A DNA stretch of 64,000 nt from Cedecea neteri NBRC 105707 = ATCC 33855 (GCF_001571265.1 NZ_BCTL01000020.1:1-64000); one strand, 5' to 3'; numbered from the stretch's first letter, positions 20,481 through 34,873 are shown. A program made the numbers and translations. Notes: generated by a model not told the origin, from the letters alone.

Positions 20481-21455
20481 TTATTTATATCCCGCCACGG
20501 GATGGCGCTGATAAAGCGTCTCCAGCTCGGCAATCTCCTGCGGTTTCAGCGTTAAATCTACGGCACCCAGTAAATCATCCAGCTGTTCCTGCCTTGATGG
20601 GCCGATAACAGGCGCGGCGATACCCGGTTTGCTGAGCAGCCATGCCAGCGCGACCTGCGCGCGTGAAGCGCCTTTATCGGCCGCGACGTTTGCCAGCCGT
20701 TCAGCGATAAGCGCGTCGTTTTCGTTATTCGTCTGGTACAGCGATTTCCCAACTTCATCTGAGACAGATCTTGCCGTGGTATCTCCCCACGGACGAGTCA
20801 GCTTGCCGCGCGCGAGCGGGCTCCAGGGGATCACCGCAATTTTTTCTTTGTAGCACAGCGGCAGCATTTCCAGCTCTTCTTCGCGGTAAATCAGGTTGTA
20901 ATGATCCTGCATGCTAACAAAGCGCGCCCAGCCTGCCTGAGACTGCAAAGCCAGGGCCTGTGCGAACTGATCGCTGCGCATTGAAGAGGCGCCGATGTAG
21001 CGTGCTTTACCGGCCTTAACCACATCGTTAAGCGCCTCAAGCGTCTCTTCAATGGGCGTATCGTAGTCCCAGCGGTGGATTTGCAGCAGATCGACATAGT
21101 CGGTGCCGAGGCGTTTCAGGCTGTCGTCAATCGAACGCAGGATCTGTGGACGGGAAAGGCCCTGAGGCAAATCGCCAACTTTGTTGTAAACCTTCGTGGC
21201 AACCACAACGTCCTGGCGGCGGGCAAAATCGCGCAGCGCGCGACCCAAAATCTCTTCGCTGCTGCCGTCGGAGTAATTATTCGAGGTATCGAAGAAGTTA
21301 ATCCCTTTATCCAGCGCGTGGCGGATAATTTCCCGGCTGCTCTCTTCGGGGAGCGTCCATGCGTGGCTGCCGCGATCGGGTTCGCCAAAGGTCATGCAGC
21401 CGAGGCAAAGACGAGAAACCTTAAGGTCGGTGGTGCCTAACGGGGTGTATTGCAC
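20481..21455 (-). CDS. yajO: Aldo-keto reductase YajO (1-deoxyxylulose-5-phosphate synthase type)
   Basis: An NADPH-dependent aldo-keto reductase of 324 residues, equal to E. coli YajO. The catalytic tetrad is visible: Asp/Tyr in FDTSNNYSDGSSEE, Lys in VVATKV and His in LLQIHRWD. The Gln/Ser-rich cofactor motif IGPSRQEQL is near the C-terminus. E. coli YajO has been reported to help make 1-deoxyxylulose 5-phosphate from ribulose 5-phosphate, which fits its place beside dxs. An ERIC element separates the two genes. Confidence 0.95.
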   Translation of the reverse strand: MQYTPLGTTDLKVSRLCLGCMTFGEPDRGSHAWTLPEESSREIIRHALDKGINFFDTSNNYSDGSSEEILGRALRDFARRQDVVVATKVYNKVGDLPQGLSRPQILRSIDDSLKRLGTDYVDLLQIHRWDYDTPIEETLEALNDVVKAGKARYIGASSMRSDQFAQALALQSQAGWARFVSMQDHYNLIYREEELEMLPLCYKEKIAVIPWSPLARGKLTRPWGDTTARSVSDEVGKSLYQTNNENDALIAERLANVAADKGASRAQVALAWLLSKPGIAAPVIGPSRQEQLDDLLGAVDLTLKPQEIAELETLYQRHPVAGYK

Positions 21456-21508
21456 GATGTCGCTCCTGCTTATGTTGTAGGGTTATCCTAAAAGCATAGC
21501 AGGCCGTA

Positions 21509-21630
21509 CACGTCATACTTCAAACCACAGCGGTGTTGGCGGCGCTCTCATACCCGAATCACTTACCTGAGTAAGCTCATCGGGATATGTTCACTTGCCG
21601 TCGTGCTGTGGATTGAATTATTTAGTGTAC
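21509..21630. repeat. ERIC element between yajO and dxs
   Basis: An imperfect ~122-bp palindrome. The ends are CGTCATACTTCAAACCACAG and CTGTGGATTGAATTATTTAGTG, and the core TCACTTACCTGAGTAAGCTCAT matches the central ERIC sequence. It ends nine bases from the dxs stop. A second copy is at 59918-60044. Confidence 0.85.
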
Positions 21631-21638
21631 GGATGAAG

Positions 21639-23501
21639 TTAACTTACCCAGCTCCGAATCTTAGCTTCGATCCCGGTGGCATCGAGGCCAATCGCGGCGC
21701 GTGCTTCTTCCTGGGTGCCCTGAGGAATGAAGAAATCAGGCAGGCCGAGGTTGAGTACGGGAACTGGTTTACGGTGCGCCATCAGCACTTCGTTCACGCC
21801 GCTGCCAGCCCCGCCCATAATGGCGTTTTCTTCAATCGTTACCAGTGAATCGTGGCCTGCAGCAAGCTCCAGAATCAGGGCTTCATCCAGCGGCTTAACA
21901 AAACGCATATCGACAAGCGTGGCGTTCAGCGCTTCGGCGGCGGCGGCGGCTTCAGGCAGCAAAGTCCCAAAGTTCAGCAGCGCAATTTTTTCGCCTTCGC
22001 GTTTCACTATCCCTTTACCAATCGGCAGTTCAGAAAGCGGTATCAGCTCTGCGCCGGTACCCGTGCCACGTGGATAGCGTACGGCGCTTGGGCCTGCGCT
22101 GTAGTGGTAGCCGGTATGCAGCATCAGGCGGCATTCGTTTTCATCGCTCGGGGTCATGATAACCATGTCCGGGATGCAGCGCAGGAAGGAGATATCAAAG
22201 GCGCCCTGGTGCGTCTGGCCGTCAGCGCCAACAATCCCGGCGCGGTCGATGGCAAACATCACCGGCAGCTTTTGAATGGCCACGTCGTGAATCACCTGGT
22301 CGTAAGCGCGCTGGAGGAAGGTGGAGTAAATAGCGACAACCGGCTTGTAGCCGCCGATCGCCAGGCCCGCCGCGAAGGTCACCGCGTGCTGCTCGGCAAT
22401 CGCCACGTCAAAATACTGGGAAGGATACTGACGCGAAAACTCCACCATGCCGGAGCCTTCACGCATGGCCGGGGTGATGGCCATCAGCTTGTCATCGTGG
22501 GCTGCGGTTTCGCACAGCCAGTTGCCAAAAATCTTCGAGTAGCTCGGCAGGCCACCGGTGCTTTTCGGCAGCGTTCCGCTCTGAGGATCGAACTTCGGCA
22601 CCGCGTGGAAACTGATCGGATCTTTTTCGGCTGGCGCGTAGCCACGCCCTTTTTTGGTCATGATATGCAGGAACTGCGGGCCTTTCAGGCTGCGCATGTT
22701 CTTCAGCGTATTCACCAGGCCAATCACATCATGGCCATCTATTGGGCCGATGTAATTAAAGCCGAGTTCTTCAAACAGCGTACCCGGCACGACCATGCCT
22801 TTGATATGTTCTTCGGTGCGCTTCAGCAGCTCTTTAATCGGTGGTACGCCGGAGAAGACCTTCTTGCCGCCTTCGCGCAGTGTCGAATAAAGCTTGCCGG
22901 AAAGCAGCTGCGCCAGATGGTTGTTCAGCGCGCCTACGTTCTCGGAAATCGACATCTCGTTATCGTTAAGCACGACCAGCATGTCCGGGCGAATATCGCC
23001 CGCGTGGTTCATCGCCTCGAAGGCCATACCGGCGGTGATTGCGCCGTCGCCGATCACGCAGACGGTTTTACGGTCTTTCCCTTCCTTTTCTGCAGCAACG
23101 GCGATCCCGATGCCTGCGCTAATGGAGGTGGAAGAGTGGCCCACGCTCAGCACGTCGTACTCGCTTTCCGCGCGCCACGGGAACGGATGCAGGCCACCTT
23201 TCTGGCGAATGGTGCCAATCTTATCGCGGCGGCCGGTCAGAATTTTGTGTGGGTAGGCCTGGTGGCCTACGTCCCAGATGAGTTGATCAAACGGCGTGTT
23301 ATAGACATAGTGCAGCGCCACGGTCAGTTCGACCGTGCCGAGGCCGGAGGCAAAGTGCCCGCTGGAGCGGCTTACGCTGTCGAGCAGATAACGGCGCAGC
23401 TCATCGCAAAGCTTAGGTAAGCTCTCTTTAGGCAGCACTCGCAGATCCGGGCTGGCATCCACCAGAGCGAGGGTCGGGTATTTGGCGATATCAAAACTCA
23501 T
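21639..23501 (-). CDS. dxs: 1-deoxy-D-xylulose-5-phosphate synthase Dxs
   Basis: The thiamine-diphosphate enzyme that joins pyruvate and glyceraldehyde 3-phosphate to start the MEP isoprenoid pathway; its product also feeds thiamine and pyridoxal synthesis. It has 620 residues, equal to E. coli Dxs. The TPP motif [18 protein letters not shown] begins near residue 152. The catalytic Glu is in [13 protein letters not shown], and [12 protein letters not shown] is typical of Dxs. It is the last gene of xseB-ispA-dxs, 29 bp after ispA. Confidence 0.98.
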   Translation of the reverse strand: MSFDIAKYPTLALVDASPDLRVLPKESLPKLCDELRRYLLDSVSRSSGHFASGLGTVELTVALHYVYNTPFDQLIWDVGHQAYPHKILTGRRDKIGTIRQKGGLHPFPWRAESEYDVLSVGHSSTSISAGIGIAVAAEKEGKDRKTVCVIGDGAITAGMAFEAMNHAGDIRPDMLVVLNDNEMSISENVGALNNHLAQLLSGKLYSTLREGGKKVFSGVPPIKELLKRTEEHIKGMVVPGTLFEELGFNYIGPIDGHDVIGLVNTLKNMRSLKGPQFLHIMTKKGRGYAPAEKDPISFHAVPKFDPQSGTLPKSTGGLPSYSKIFGNWLCETAAHDDKLMAITPAMREGSGMVEFSRQYPSQYFDVAIAEQHAVTFAAGLAIGGYKPVVAIYSTFLQRAYDQVIHDVAIQKLPVMFAIDRAGIVGADGQTHQGAFDISFLRCIPDMVIMTPSDENECRLMLHTGYHYSAGPSAVRYPRGTGTGAELIPLSELPIGKGIVKREGEKIALLNFGTLLPEAAAAAEALNATLVDMRFVKPLDEALILELAAGHDSLVTIEENAIMGGAGSGVNEVLMAHRKPVPVLNLGLPDFFIPQGTQEEARAAIGLDATGIEAKIRSWVS

Positions 23502-23530
23502 CAGAAATCTAAACTCATCGTTGTTATACG

Positions 23531-24430
23531 TTATTTATCACGGTGGATAATGTAGTTGGCTAACGCTTCCAGTGCCGCCGTGTCCAGCGACAACTCAGCA
23601 AGCTCGGCCAGAGCCTGCAGTGCTTCCTGATAAAGATCCTGCGCTTTTGCCTGCGCCTGTTCAAGCCCCAGCAGCGCCGGATAGGTACTTTTGCCCAACT
23701 GCTGGTCGGCGCCCTGGCGTTTGCCCAGGGTGGCTGTATCGCCGATCACGTCCAGAATGTCATCCTGAACCTGGAAAGCGAGGCCGATGCTTGCGGCATA
23801 GCGATCCAGAATCGGCAGGGCTTTCCGGCCTGCTTCACCGGCACTCAGCGCACCCAGGCGAACGGCGGCGCGAATCAATGCCCCGGTTTTATGGCGGTGA
23901 ATACGCTCCAGGGAAGCCAGGTCTACTTGCTTGCCTTCGGCTTCTAAATCCAGCGCCTGGCCGCCACACATCCCGGCAACGCCGCTGGCGGTTGCCAGTT
24001 CTGAAACCATGGCTAAGCGATCGGCAATCTCAACGCCCGGCATTGGCGCATCACTCAGTATAGAAAATGCCAGCGTTTGCAGGGCATCGCCAGCCAGAAT
24101 GGCGTTCTCTTCGCCAAATTTAATGTGGCAGGTTGGCTGACCGCGACGTAAATCATCGTTGTCCATCGCCGGTAAATCATCGTGGATCAGGGAGTAAGCG
24201 TGAATACATTCCACGGCAGCGGCTGGTGCATCCAGCGCTTCGTCCGCTACGCCAAACATTTCGCCGGTGGCGTACACCAGGAATGGACGCAGGCGCTTGC
24301 CGCCCAATAGTGCGCCATAGTGCATCGCTTCAACCAGTGGACTGTTCTGAAACGGCAGTGGCGCCAGAAAACGCGCAATAGCGTCGTTAACCCGCACAAC
24401 ATGGGCCTGAAGCTGTTGATTAAAATCCAT
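23531..24430 (-). CDS. ispA: (2E,6E)-farnesyl diphosphate synthase IspA
   Basis: Makes geranyl and farnesyl diphosphate from IPP and DMAPP for quinone, undecaprenyl and heme O side chains. It has 299 residues, equal to E. coli IspA. The first Asp-rich motif is in [10 protein letters not shown], the second in [22 protein letters not shown] and the KTGALI segment are the other substrate-binding blocks. Its ATG is one base after the xseB stop, and dxs follows, so the three are one operon. Confidence 0.98.
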   Translation of the reverse strand: MDFNQQLQAHVVRVNDAIARFLAPLPFQNSPLVEAMHYGALLGGKRLRPFLVYATGEMFGVADEALDAPAAAVECIHAYSLIHDDLPAMDNDDLRRGQPTCHIKFGEENAILAGDALQTLAFSILSDAPMPGVEIADRLAMVSELATASGVAGMCGGQALDLEAEGKQVDLASLERIHRHKTGALIRAAVRLGALSAGEAGRKALPILDRYAASIGLAFQVQDDILDVIGDTATLGKRQGADQQLGKSTYPALLGLEQAQAKAQDLYQEALQALAELAELSLDTAALEALANYIIHRDK

Positions 24431-24431
24431 A

Positions 24432-24674
24432 TTACTCGGCGTCCGGGCTAAAGGGAGTCAGAGGGGCGTCTTCGCTGTCGCTCAGTAAGATCTGTACGCG
24501 CTGCTCTGCCTGCTGGAGTTTCACTTGCCCCTGGCGAGCCAGCTGCACGCCGCGCTCAAATTCGTTTAACGCCTCTTCAAGGGCGAGATCGCCGCTTTCC
24601 AGACGAGTAACTATTTGTTCCAGTTCGACCAGTGCGGTTTCGAAGCTGGCCGGAGATTCGGTTTTTTTCGGCAT
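24432..24674 (-). CDS. xseB: Exodeoxyribonuclease VII small subunit XseB
   Basis: The small subunit of the single-strand-specific nuclease ExoVII; several copies wrap the XseA subunit. It has 80 residues, as in E. coli. It is almost all helical ([40 protein letters not shown]), with an acidic C-terminal tail. First gene of the operon; divergent from thiI across 221 bp. Confidence 0.96.
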   Translation of the reverse strand: MPKKTESPASFETALVELEQIVTRLESGDLALEEALNEFERGVQLARQGQVKLQQAEQRVQILLSDSEDAPLTPFSPDAE

Positions 24675-24784
24675 GGTGAATGTCTGACTCTGTTTTTATT
24701 CGACGCCGACATGGTAGCGGAGTCAATGTGATTATCAAGCAGGCTCGTGCAAGTCGGTTAAGGTGCGCAGTCTTTGTGGGATGG

Positions 24785-24793
24785 TGGTATACT
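24785..24793 (+). promoter_or_regulatory. Extended -10 promoter candidate for thiI
   Basis: TGG-TATACT (TG at 24785-24786, TATACT at 24788-24793) forms an extended -10 element about 100 bp before the thiI ATG. There is no good -35, which extended -10 promoters tolerate. Confidence 0.5.
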
Positions 24794-24895
24794 TCCGCGC
24801 CTCGGATGCAGGTGGCATTACGCCGCTGCAAGTACTTCTTTTTATGCCCGCGTGCTGCGCAGTCAGCCCGGCTGACTAAACGAACCCTTACCGCC

Positions 24896-26344
24896 ATGAA
24901 GTTTATCATTAAATTGTTCCCGGAAATCACCATCAAGAGCCAATCTGTGCGCATTCGCTTTATTAAGATGCTCACCGGGAATATTCGTAACGTTTTAAAA
25001 CACTACGATGAGAGCCTGGCGGTTGTTCGCCACTGGGACAACATTGAAGTTCGCGCCAAAGATGAAAACCAGCGTATCACCATTCGTGAAGCGCTGACCC
25101 GCATTCCGGGTATCCACCACATTCTTGAAGTTGAAGATGTGCCGTACACCGACATGCACAATATCTTTGAGCAGGCGCTGGAACTGTACCGCGACAAGCT
25201 GGAAGGCAAAAGCTTCTGCGTGCGCGTCAAACGCCGTGGGAAACATGAATTTAGCTCCATTGAAGTTGAGCGCTACGTTGGCGGCGGCCTGAATCAGCAC
25301 ATCGAATCCGCGCGCGTTAAGCTCAACGATCCGGACGTGACGGTTAACCTTGAGATCGAAAACGATCGCCTGCTGCTGGTTAAAGGCCGCTATGAAGGCA
25401 TCGGCGGTTTCCCTATCGGAACTCAGGAAGACGTACTGTCGCTGATTTCCGGTGGTTTTGACTCCGGCGTTTCCAGCTATATGCTGATGCGCCGCGGCTG
25501 CCGCGTGCATTACTGCTTCTTTAACCTTGGCGGTGCCGCGCACGAAATCGGCGTTAAGCAGGTGGCTCACTACCTGTGGAACCGCTTCGGCAGCTCTCAC
25601 CGCGTGCGCTTCGTCGCGATCAACTTTGAGCCAGTGGTCGGCGAGATCCTCGAGAAAGTGGAAGATGGCCAGATGGGCGTGGTGCTGAAACGTATGTTTG
25701 TGCGTGCCGCCTCCCAGGTTGCCGAGCGCTATGGCGTTCAGGCTCTGGTGACCGGCGAAGCGTTAGGCCAGGTGTCCAGCCAGACGCTGACCAACCTGCG
25801 CCTGATCGATAACGTTTCCGATACGCTGATTCTGCGTCCGCTGATCTCTCACGATAAAGAGCACATCATCGATCTGGCGCGCGAAATCGGTACCGCGGAT
25901 TTTGCCCGCACCATGCCGGAGTACTGTGGCGTAATCTCGAAAAGCCCAACCGTAAAAGCGGTGAAGGCGAAGATTGAAGAAGAAGAGCAGAAGTTCGACT
26001 TCTCTATTCTGGATCGCGTGGTTGCGGAAGCGACCAATATCGATATTCGCGATATTGCGACCCAGACCCAGCAGGAAGTGGTGGAAGTCGAAACGGTTAA
26101 AGCGTTTGGGCCAAACGAAGTGCTGCTGGACATCCGTTCTAACGACGAAGTGGACGAGAAACCTTTTATGCAGGAAGGCGTTGAGGTTGTGGCGCTGCCG
26201 TTCTACAAGCTGAGCACTAAGTTTGGCGATCTCGACCAGAGCAAAACCTACCTCCTGTGGTGTGAGCGTGGCGTGATGAGCCGCCTGCAGGCGCTGTACC
26301 TGAGCGAGCAGGGCTTTAAGAATATTAAGGTGTACCGCCCGTAA
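24896..26344 (+). CDS. thiI: tRNA 4-thiouridine synthase / thiamine sulfurtransferase ThiI
   Basis: Transfers sulfur from IscS to uridine-8 of tRNA and to the thiamine thiazole pathway. It has 482 residues from the ATG at 24896, equal to E. coli ThiI; a longer open frame from 24680 has no family support. Domains are an N-terminal ferredoxin-like and THUMP domain (~1-165), a PP-loop pyrophosphatase ([13 protein letters not shown]), and a C-terminal rhodanese domain with the catalytic Cys in [10 protein letters not shown] (~456). The ribosome site is weak, and a 17-nt palindrome (24861-24877) lies just upstream. Confidence 0.97.
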   Translation: MKFIIKLFPEITIKSQSVRIRFIKMLTGNIRNVLKHYDESLAVVRHWDNIEVRAKDENQRITIREALTRIPGIHHILEVEDVPYTDMHNIFEQALELYRDKLEGKSFCVRVKRRGKHEFSSIEVERYVGGGLNQHIESARVKLNDPDVTVNLEIENDRLLLVKGRYEGIGGFPIGTQEDVLSLISGGFDSGVSSYMLMRRGCRVHYCFFNLGGAAHEIGVKQVAHYLWNRFGSSHRVRFVAINFEPVVGEILEKVEDGQMGVVLKRMFVRAASQVAERYGVQALVTGEALGQVSSQTLTNLRLIDNVSDTLILRPLISHDKEHIIDLAREIGTADFARTMPEYCGVISKSPTVKAVKAKIEEEEQKFDFSILDRVVAEATNIDIRDIATQTQQEVVEVETVKAFGPNEVLLDIRSNDEVDEKPFMQEGVEVVALPFYKLSTKFGDLDQSKTYLLWCERGVMSRLQALYLSEQGFKNIKVYRP

Positions 26345-26351
26345 AGGACTG

Positions 26352-26438
26352 ACCCTCACCCCGGCCCTCTCCCTAAAAGGGAGAGGAACACCGTTCTGGT
26401 TCCCTCGCCCCTTTGGGGAGAGGGTTAGGGTGAGGGGC
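26352..26438. repeat. REP/BIME-like palindrome between thiI and yajL
   Basis: CCCTCACCCCGGCCCTCTCCC at the left (26354 on, less than two turns) mirrors GGGGAGAGGGTTAGGGTGAG at the right, with an internal CTCTCC/GGAGAGG hairpin. It starts 8 bp after the thiI stop and ends at the yajL stop; the genes converge here. Confidence 0.85.
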
Positions 26439-26440
26439 TA

Positions 26441-27037
26441 TTACTGATAATCCCTGAAGCTATAAATCCCTGCCGCCAGCACCAGCTGCTGCGACACTTC
26501 ATGAGCCTTCTCGCGGCTCACCAGCAGGTCGATAATCTTCAACGCAAAATCAATCGCGGTTCCCGGCCCCTGGCTGGTGAGCAGATTAACTCGTGGGTCC
26601 CAGACAACGCGTTTGTCCTGCCATTGTCCTTCGGGAATCGTGTCCTTCAGGCCTGGAAAACCGGTCATGTTGCCTATCGGGAACAGCTCGTGCGGGACCA
26701 GCACCGTCCCGGCAGCCGCGCAAATCGCCGCCACAATACGGCCAGATAGATGAAACTGACGCACGGTCTCAACCAACAGCGGGCTATCGCGGAAGCATTC
26801 GGCACCTTTCAGGCCGCCGGGGAGCACCACGATGTCGAAGTCTCCATCGGCCACTTCAACCAGAGGCGCATCCGCCAGTAATTTCACGCCGCGTGAGCAA
26901 ACAATTTTCAGGTCGCCGTCGGGGGCTACGCTTGCCGTCGTCACCTTGATTCCGGCGCGAACCAGCAGGTCAATAGTGGTGACCGCTTCGGTCTCTTCAG
27001 TGCCAGGTGCCAGGCAGACCAGCGCTTGTGCGCTCAT
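26441..27037 (-). CDS. yajL: DJ-1/PfpI family protein YajL
   Basis: A DJ-1-superfamily protein linked in E. coli to oxidative-stress protection, as a chaperone and deglycase-like activity (the latter debated). It has 198 residues (E. coli 196). The nucleophile-elbow Cys lies at ~residue 106 in [10 protein letters not shown], where E. coli has AAICAAPATV. Acidic partner: the Glu in [10 protein letters not shown]. The ATG at 27037 has AGGAG eight bases away; another ATG two codons earlier is too close. It overlaps panE by 41 bp, as a coupled pair. Confidence 0.95.
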   Translation of the reverse strand: MSAQALVCLAPGTEETEAVTTIDLLVRAGIKVTTASVAPDGDLKIVCSRGVKLLADAPLVEVADGDFDIVVLPGGLKGAECFRDSPLLVETVRQFHLSGRIVAAICAAAGTVLVPHELFPIGNMTGFPGLKDTIPEGQWQDKRVVWDPRVNLLTSQGPGTAIDFALKIIDLLVSREKAHEVSQQLVLAAGIYSFRDYQ

Positions 27038-27914
27038 ATTCATTCTCCTTACGTTTAACCTGCTCATAGAGGCGGGCATTCACCGGCACAGGGACGCCGT
27101 GAGCTCTCGCTCTGCGCAGCAGATAGCCGGTGATATAGTCAATTTCCGTGTGGCGCTCCAGGCGGATGTCCTGCAGCATCGATGAGGTGTTTTCTGCCGT
27201 GCTTTCAATGACCTGCCCGACATAATCTAACAGGCTTTCGGGCGAGGTATGGTGGCCCTCACGCGTCATTACCTGCGCGACTTCTTCACAAATGCTGGCA
27301 ATTTCTTCTGCGTGGTTTTTCAGTTCGCCGTTAGAACAGTCGTACAGCGCGGTCAGTGGGTTAATTACGCAGTTTACCGCAAGTTTGTTCCAGCTCGCCG
27401 GCTGGATATTATTGTGCCATGCGACGTCCGGCAGCGCGGCATGCAGCATATCTGCAAGGTAGCTGTAGTCGCTGGCTTTAGCGTTACCTGGGCCGATGTG
27501 GGTGATGCCGGAAGCGACGTGAACAATCACATTCCCGTCTCTTTTTGCCGCCTGAGTGGTTAACCCGAGCAACAACGGTTGGGGCAGCCCGCTTAGCTCA
27601 TCCAGCGTTCCCATCCCGTTATGCAGCAGCAATATCGGGCAGCTTGAAGGTAGCTGGGTGGCAAGCGTGCGCACGGCATCGGAAACCTGCCACGCCTTAA
27701 GCGTCACTAACAGGAGATCGCTGGTCGCGAGAAATTCGGGATCGTTAGCCGTGAAGGACTCGTTAAAGACGCTGCCATCGGTGTGATCGAGCAGATTGAC
27801 GTGGCAATACGGCTGCGGCACACGCAGCCAGCCCTGAAGCTCATGCCCTTGCTTGTGAAGTGCGGTCAACCAGAGCTGACCCAGCGCACCGCAACCCAGC
27901 ACGGTAATTTTCAT
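26997..27914 (-). CDS. panE: 2-dehydropantoate 2-reductase PanE
   Basis: NADPH-dependent reduction of ketopantoate to pantoate, for pantothenate and coenzyme A. It has 305 residues (E. coli 303). The N-terminal Rossmann motif is [10 protein letters not shown]. The catalytic Lys is in [17 protein letters not shown] (~176). The C-terminal helical domain has the [19 protein letters not shown] active-site segment. The 3' end overlaps yajL. Divergent from yajQ. Confidence 0.97.
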   Translation of the reverse strand: MKITVLGCGALGQLWLTALHKQGHELQGWLRVPQPYCHVNLLDHTDGSVFNESFTANDPEFLATSDLLLVTLKAWQVSDAVRTLATQLPSSCPILLLHNGMGTLDELSGLPQPLLLGLTTQAAKRDGNVIVHVASGITHIGPGNAKASDYSYLADMLHAALPDVAWHNNIQPASWNKLAVNCVINPLTALYDCSNGELKNHAEEIASICEEVAQVMTREGHHTSPESLLDYVGQVIESTAENTSSMLQDIRLERHTEIDYITGYLLRRARAHGVPVPVNARLYEQVKRKENEYERTSAGLPGTWH

Positions 27915-28054
27915 TATTGCCTCCCCATTCGCTCACTACGCGAATGCTAAACTTACTTTCTATTATAGCGTTATCGGCTTTCCGGCTCTTTAACAGGTTG
28001 TTTTGCGCAGCCCAGCGGGTATTATGCAACGCAAACCAGAGAGGGAGAAAACAC

Positions 28055-28546
28055 ATGCCATCTTTTGATATCGTTTCTGAAATCGACCTGCAGGAAGTGA
28101 ACAACGCGGTAGAGAACGCCGAGCGCGAGCTGGCGACCCGTTTTGACTTCCGTAACGTGCCGGCGAGCTTTGAGCTGAATGAAAAAAATCAGACCATTAA
28201 AGTCGCCAGCGAATCTGACTTCCAGGTAAACCAGCTGCTGGACATCCTGCGCGCCAAGCTGCTGAAGCGCGGCATCGAAGGCAGCTCTATTGATGTGCCT
28301 GAGGAGTTTGTTCACAGCGGCAAAACCTGGAGCGTGGAAGCTAAGCTGAAACAGGGTATTGAAGCAAGCGTTGCTAAGAAAATCATTAAGCTGATTAAAG
28401 ACAGCAAGCTAAAGGTTCAGACCCAGATCCAGGGCGAAGAGATCCGCGTGACGGGTAAAGCTCGCGATGATTTACAGGCCGTGATGGCGCTGATTCGTGG
28501 CGGTAATCTGGGGCAGCCGTTCCAGTTTAAGAACTTCCGCGACTGA
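28055..28546 (+). CDS. yajQ: Nucleotide-binding protein YajQ (UPF0234)
   Basis: A small cytoplasmic protein of two ferredoxin-like folds. Homologues bind c-di-GMP or other nucleotides and affect virulence in Xanthomonas; the role in enterobacteria is not settled. It has 163 residues from the ATG at 28055 with GAGGGAG upstream; an open extension to 27917 overlaps the panE promoter and is not family sequence. Conserved start [11 protein letters not shown] and end [13 protein letters not shown]. Confidence 0.96.
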   Translation: MPSFDIVSEIDLQEVNNAVENAERELATRFDFRNVPASFELNEKNQTIKVASESDFQVNQLLDILRAKLLKRGIEGSSIDVPEEFVHSGKTWSVEAKLKQGIEASVAKKIIKLIKDSKLKVQTQIQGEEIRVTGKARDDLQAVMALIRGGNLGQPFQFKNFRD

Positions 28547-28553
28547 CGATTTG

Positions 28554-28571
28554 AGGGGCGTTTACGCCCCT
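28554..28571. terminator. Hairpin at the yajQ/yajR junction
   Basis: The stem AGGGGCG/CGCCCCT with loop TTTA is followed by only TT. It overlaps the yajR stop codon. It may terminate both convergent genes, but the short T-run makes it weak. Confidence 0.5.
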
Positions 28572-29926
28572 TTCACCACCTGCTCAATTTCATATCTGTT
28601 CGTCAGCTTGCTGTCGATTTTCACATACGCGCTGCGTTCTTCCGGAATGATGTTCGCTTCGCTAACGCCTGGCTGAGCCAGCAGTCTTTCCCGTAAATTC
28701 TCGTCATTCACGCTGCTTTCCGGTAGCTCAATACGCAGGCTACTGACGTACGGCGGCTCCTGCATTGTCCAACTGACGAATAGCCAGACCATTGCGAGCA
28801 CCGCGCCCGCCAGGAAGACGGTTTGTGAATCAAACAGCCCGTTAAGCCAGCCGCCGAGCGACCCGCCGATAGCCACGCCGATAAACTGGCTGGTGGAGTA
28901 GATACCCATTGCGGTGCCTTTGTAGCCCGCCGGGGATTCTTTGCTGATAAGCGAGGGCAGAATGGCTTCCATCAGGTTAAATGCCAGGAAGAACAGCTGC
29001 ACGCCAATCACCAAATCCCAGAAATGCGGGCCGGCGCCCCAAAGCACGATCTCGGCAATTAGCAGGACCGCTACGCAGCCAACAAACACGTGCTTCATGC
29101 GGCGTTTAACTTCGGCATAGATGATAAACGGCACCACCGAAACAAACGAAATCAGCATGGTGCAAAGGTACACTTTCCAGTGCTGAGCTGCTGGGAAACC
29201 GGCCTGCTCAAGCTGGCCCGGCAGGGCGACAAAGGTGGACATCAGCATGATATGCAGGCACATGATGCCGAAATTCAGCTTCAGCAGCTTCGGCTCCATC
29301 ATCACTTTGCGGAAGCAGCCTTTGACCATCCCCGACTCGCGGTTTAGCACGTGCGTTTCGGTATTCGGGACCAGCCAAATCGTAATCAGAATGCCGCAGG
29401 TGGCTAAGACGGCAATCATCCAGAACAGCGCCTGCAGGCCAAGCGCCTGAGTAATTATCGGGCCGAGCACCATCGCGATAGCGAACGTCACGCCGAAGCT
29501 GACGCCGATAAAAGCCATCGCTTTGGTGCGGTTCTGTTCACGTGTTAGATCGGAGAGTAACGCCATGACAGCGGCGGCGATTGCGCCAGAGCCCTGCAGC
29601 GCACGGCCTAAAATTACGCCCCAAATGGAGTCGCTTAGGGCGGCAATAACGCTGCCGAGCACAAAGATAGCCAGCCCACCGACGATCAGCGGCTTGCGGC
29701 CAATACGGTCAGAAAGCAGGCCAAACGGGATCTGGAAGACGGCCTGCGCGAGGCCATAGATGCCAATAGCAAGGCCAATCAGCGCTTCACTTGCGCCCTG
29801 CAGCGCCATACCCCAGGTGGTAAGAACCGGCAGTACCATAAACATGCCCAGCATGCGCAGGGAAAAGACGGTGCCTAAACCCCACGTCGCACGCAGCTCG
29901 ACGGGCGTCATTTTGTAATCGTTCAT
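28562..29926 (-). CDS. yajR: MFS transporter YajR
   Basis: A 12-helix major-facilitator protein with an added cytoplasmic ferredoxin-like YAM domain at the C-terminus (~390-454, SLRIELPESSVNDENLRERLL). It has 454 residues from the ATG at 29926, equal to E. coli YajR; an in-frame GTG two codons earlier is less likely. The MFS signature motif A is GLLSDRIGRKPLI after TM2. The transported substrate is unknown. Convergent with yajQ; separated from the cyo operon by a terminator. Confidence 0.96.
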   Translation of the reverse strand: MNDYKMTPVELRATWGLGTVFSLRMLGMFMVLPVLTTWGMALQGASEALIGLAIGIYGLAQAVFQIPFGLLSDRIGRKPLIVGGLAIFVLGSVIAALSDSIWGVILGRALQGSGAIAAAVMALLSDLTREQNRTKAMAFIGVSFGVTFAIAMVLGPIITQALGLQALFWMIAVLATCGILITIWLVPNTETHVLNRESGMVKGCFRKVMMEPKLLKLNFGIMCLHIMLMSTFVALPGQLEQAGFPAAQHWKVYLCTMLISFVSVVPFIIYAEVKRRMKHVFVGCVAVLLIAEIVLWGAGPHFWDLVIGVQLFFLAFNLMEAILPSLISKESPAGYKGTAMGIYSTSQFIGVAIGGSLGGWLNGLFDSQTVFLAGAVLAMVWLFVSWTMQEPPYVSSLRIELPESSVNDENLRERLLAQPGVSEANIIPEERSAYVKIDSKLTNRYEIEQVVKGA

Positions 29927-30033
29927 TACCACCTCAGATAAAAAGTCGGCCTTAGTGTAGTGCGAGGGCAGGGGAGGGTAAATCGTTAGTTATTTAACAG
30001 ATATTACAGGGCGGGTGCTTTGATGATACTGAT

Positions 30034-30059
30034 AAAAAAGGGCACCGAGGTGCCCTTTT
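30034..30059. terminator. Terminator downstream of the cyo operon
   Basis: The stem GGGCACC/GGTGCCC sits between an A-run on the left and TTTT on the right. It ends cyoE transcription on the minus strand; it lies upstream of yajR on the same strand. Confidence 0.85.
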
Positions 30060-30073
30060 ATGCTTTTCGCGAC

Positions 30074-30961
30074 TTACCAGACGTAAGTCAGCAGATTATG
30101 TGAGTCTGGCACCATAAAATCGACCGACATCATGACGCTCAACGAGGTAATGGCCACGATAGAGAAGATGAACAGCTTGCGCGCCCAAACTTTATCGTCT
30201 TCCACTTTATAGCCCCGCAGCGCCATGCCCAGCCACCAGACGCTGACCGCCGCGGCGACGATCAGGTATTTGTATCCGGCATAACCGCCCAGAGAAAGCA
30301 TCAACGTTGCCACCGCAAAAGCGATGATGTACAGCGTTATATGGTTCTTGGCGACGGAAATGCCTTTTACCACCGGCAGAACCGGGATGTTGGCGGCCTG
30401 GTAATCTTTAAAGCGGAAGATGGCAATCGCGTAGGAGTGCGGCATCTGCCACAGGCTAAAGATAGCCAGCAGGATAGCGGCGCCGGTGTCGAACTCGTTG
30501 GTCACGGCGCAGTAGCCGATAACCGGAGGAGCCGCGCCGGACAGGCTGCCGATGAGCGTGCCGTAGACCGAGTGGCGTTTCATGTAGAGGCTATACACCC
30601 CGACATACACCACGAAGCCCATTACGGCCAGCCACATCGCCAGCGGGTTAGCACCAAACCACAGCAGCATGAAGCCAGCAATACCCAACACGGTGGCGTA
30701 CACCAGCGAAATTTTCGGTGAAATCAGGCCCTTAACCAGCACCCGATTCTTCGTTCTCTCCATCTTCTGGTCGATATCGCGGTCGATAAAGTTGTTATAG
30801 ACACAACCCGATGCGACCACCAGTGATACGCCAACCAGCGTATAGAGGAACAGTGGGTAATTAATGCTGCCCTTCGAGGCCAGTAAAAATCCCCCAATGA
30901 CAGAAATTAAATTACCGAAAATAATTCCTGGTTTCGTTACTTGCAGGTATTGCTTAATCAT
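30074..30961 (-). CDS. cyoE: Heme O synthase (protoheme IX farnesyltransferase) CyoE
   Basis: An inner-membrane UbiA-type prenyltransferase that adds a farnesyl group to heme B, giving heme O for the bo3 oxidase. It has 295 residues from the ATG at 30961 (E. coli 296). The diphosphate-binding Asp motif is [15 protein letters not shown]; a second is in [12 protein letters not shown]. About nine membrane helices. It lies 11 bp after cyoD, the last gene of the operon. Confidence 0.97.
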   Translation of the reverse strand: MIKQYLQVTKPGIIFGNLISVIGGFLLASKGSINYPLFLYTLVGVSLVVASGCVYNNFIDRDIDQKMERTKNRVLVKGLISPKISLVYATVLGIAGFMLLWFGANPLAMWLAVMGFVVYVGVYSLYMKRHSVYGTLIGSLSGAAPPVIGYCAVTNEFDTGAAILLAIFSLWQMPHSYAIAIFRFKDYQAANIPVLPVVKGISVAKNHITLYIIAFAVATLMLSLGGYAGYKYLIVAAAVSVWWLGMALRGYKVEDDKVWARKLFIFSIVAITSLSVMMSVDFMVPDSHNLLTYVW

Positions 30962-30972
30962 ACATGCCGCTC

Positions 30973-31301
30973 TTAGTGAACCATCATGTTCAGGTTGAGG
31001 TTCCACATAATCCAGATCGAGCCGACCACCAGAATGGCAATAATCAGCACCGTAAAGGCAAAGGCCACCAGGTTCCAGCGCTCACTCGAAGAGGTGTTCA
31101 GATGCAGGAAGCACACAAGGTGCACCAGAATCTGGACAACTGCAGTCACCAGGATCACGGCAAGCATAGTGCCGTGAGAGGCCGTGCCTTCCATGACAAT
31201 CCAGAACGGGATAGCCGTCAGGATGATAGACAGGATAAAACCTGTCATGTAGGTCTTCACGCTACCGTGGTGGGCGCCGCTGTGTTCAGTTGAATGACTC
31301 A

Positions 31302-31302
<1 letters not shown>
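30973..31302 (-). CDS. cyoD: Cytochrome bo3 oxidase subunit IV CyoD
   Basis: A small three-helix subunit that helps assemble the copper site. At 109 residues it equals E. coli CyoD. A His-rich hydrophilic start ([11 protein letters not shown]) is followed by helices beginning [33 protein letters not shown] and [15 protein letters not shown]. Its ATG shares one base with the cyoC stop (TAATG), so translation is coupled. Confidence 0.97.

Positions 31303-34873
<3,571 letters not shown>

Noticed and set aside
20390-20608. 72-codon frame in the pgpA position
   Set aside because: It runs through the REP-like repeat and into yajO antisense; it has no resemblance to PgpA helices.
21852-23420. 522-codon frame opposite dxs
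   Set aside because: It mirrors dxs codons and shows no domain; dxs is intact and certain.
24680-24895. 72-codon N-terminal extension of thiI
   Set aside because: It covers the promoter region, and the family starts at [10 protein letters not shown].
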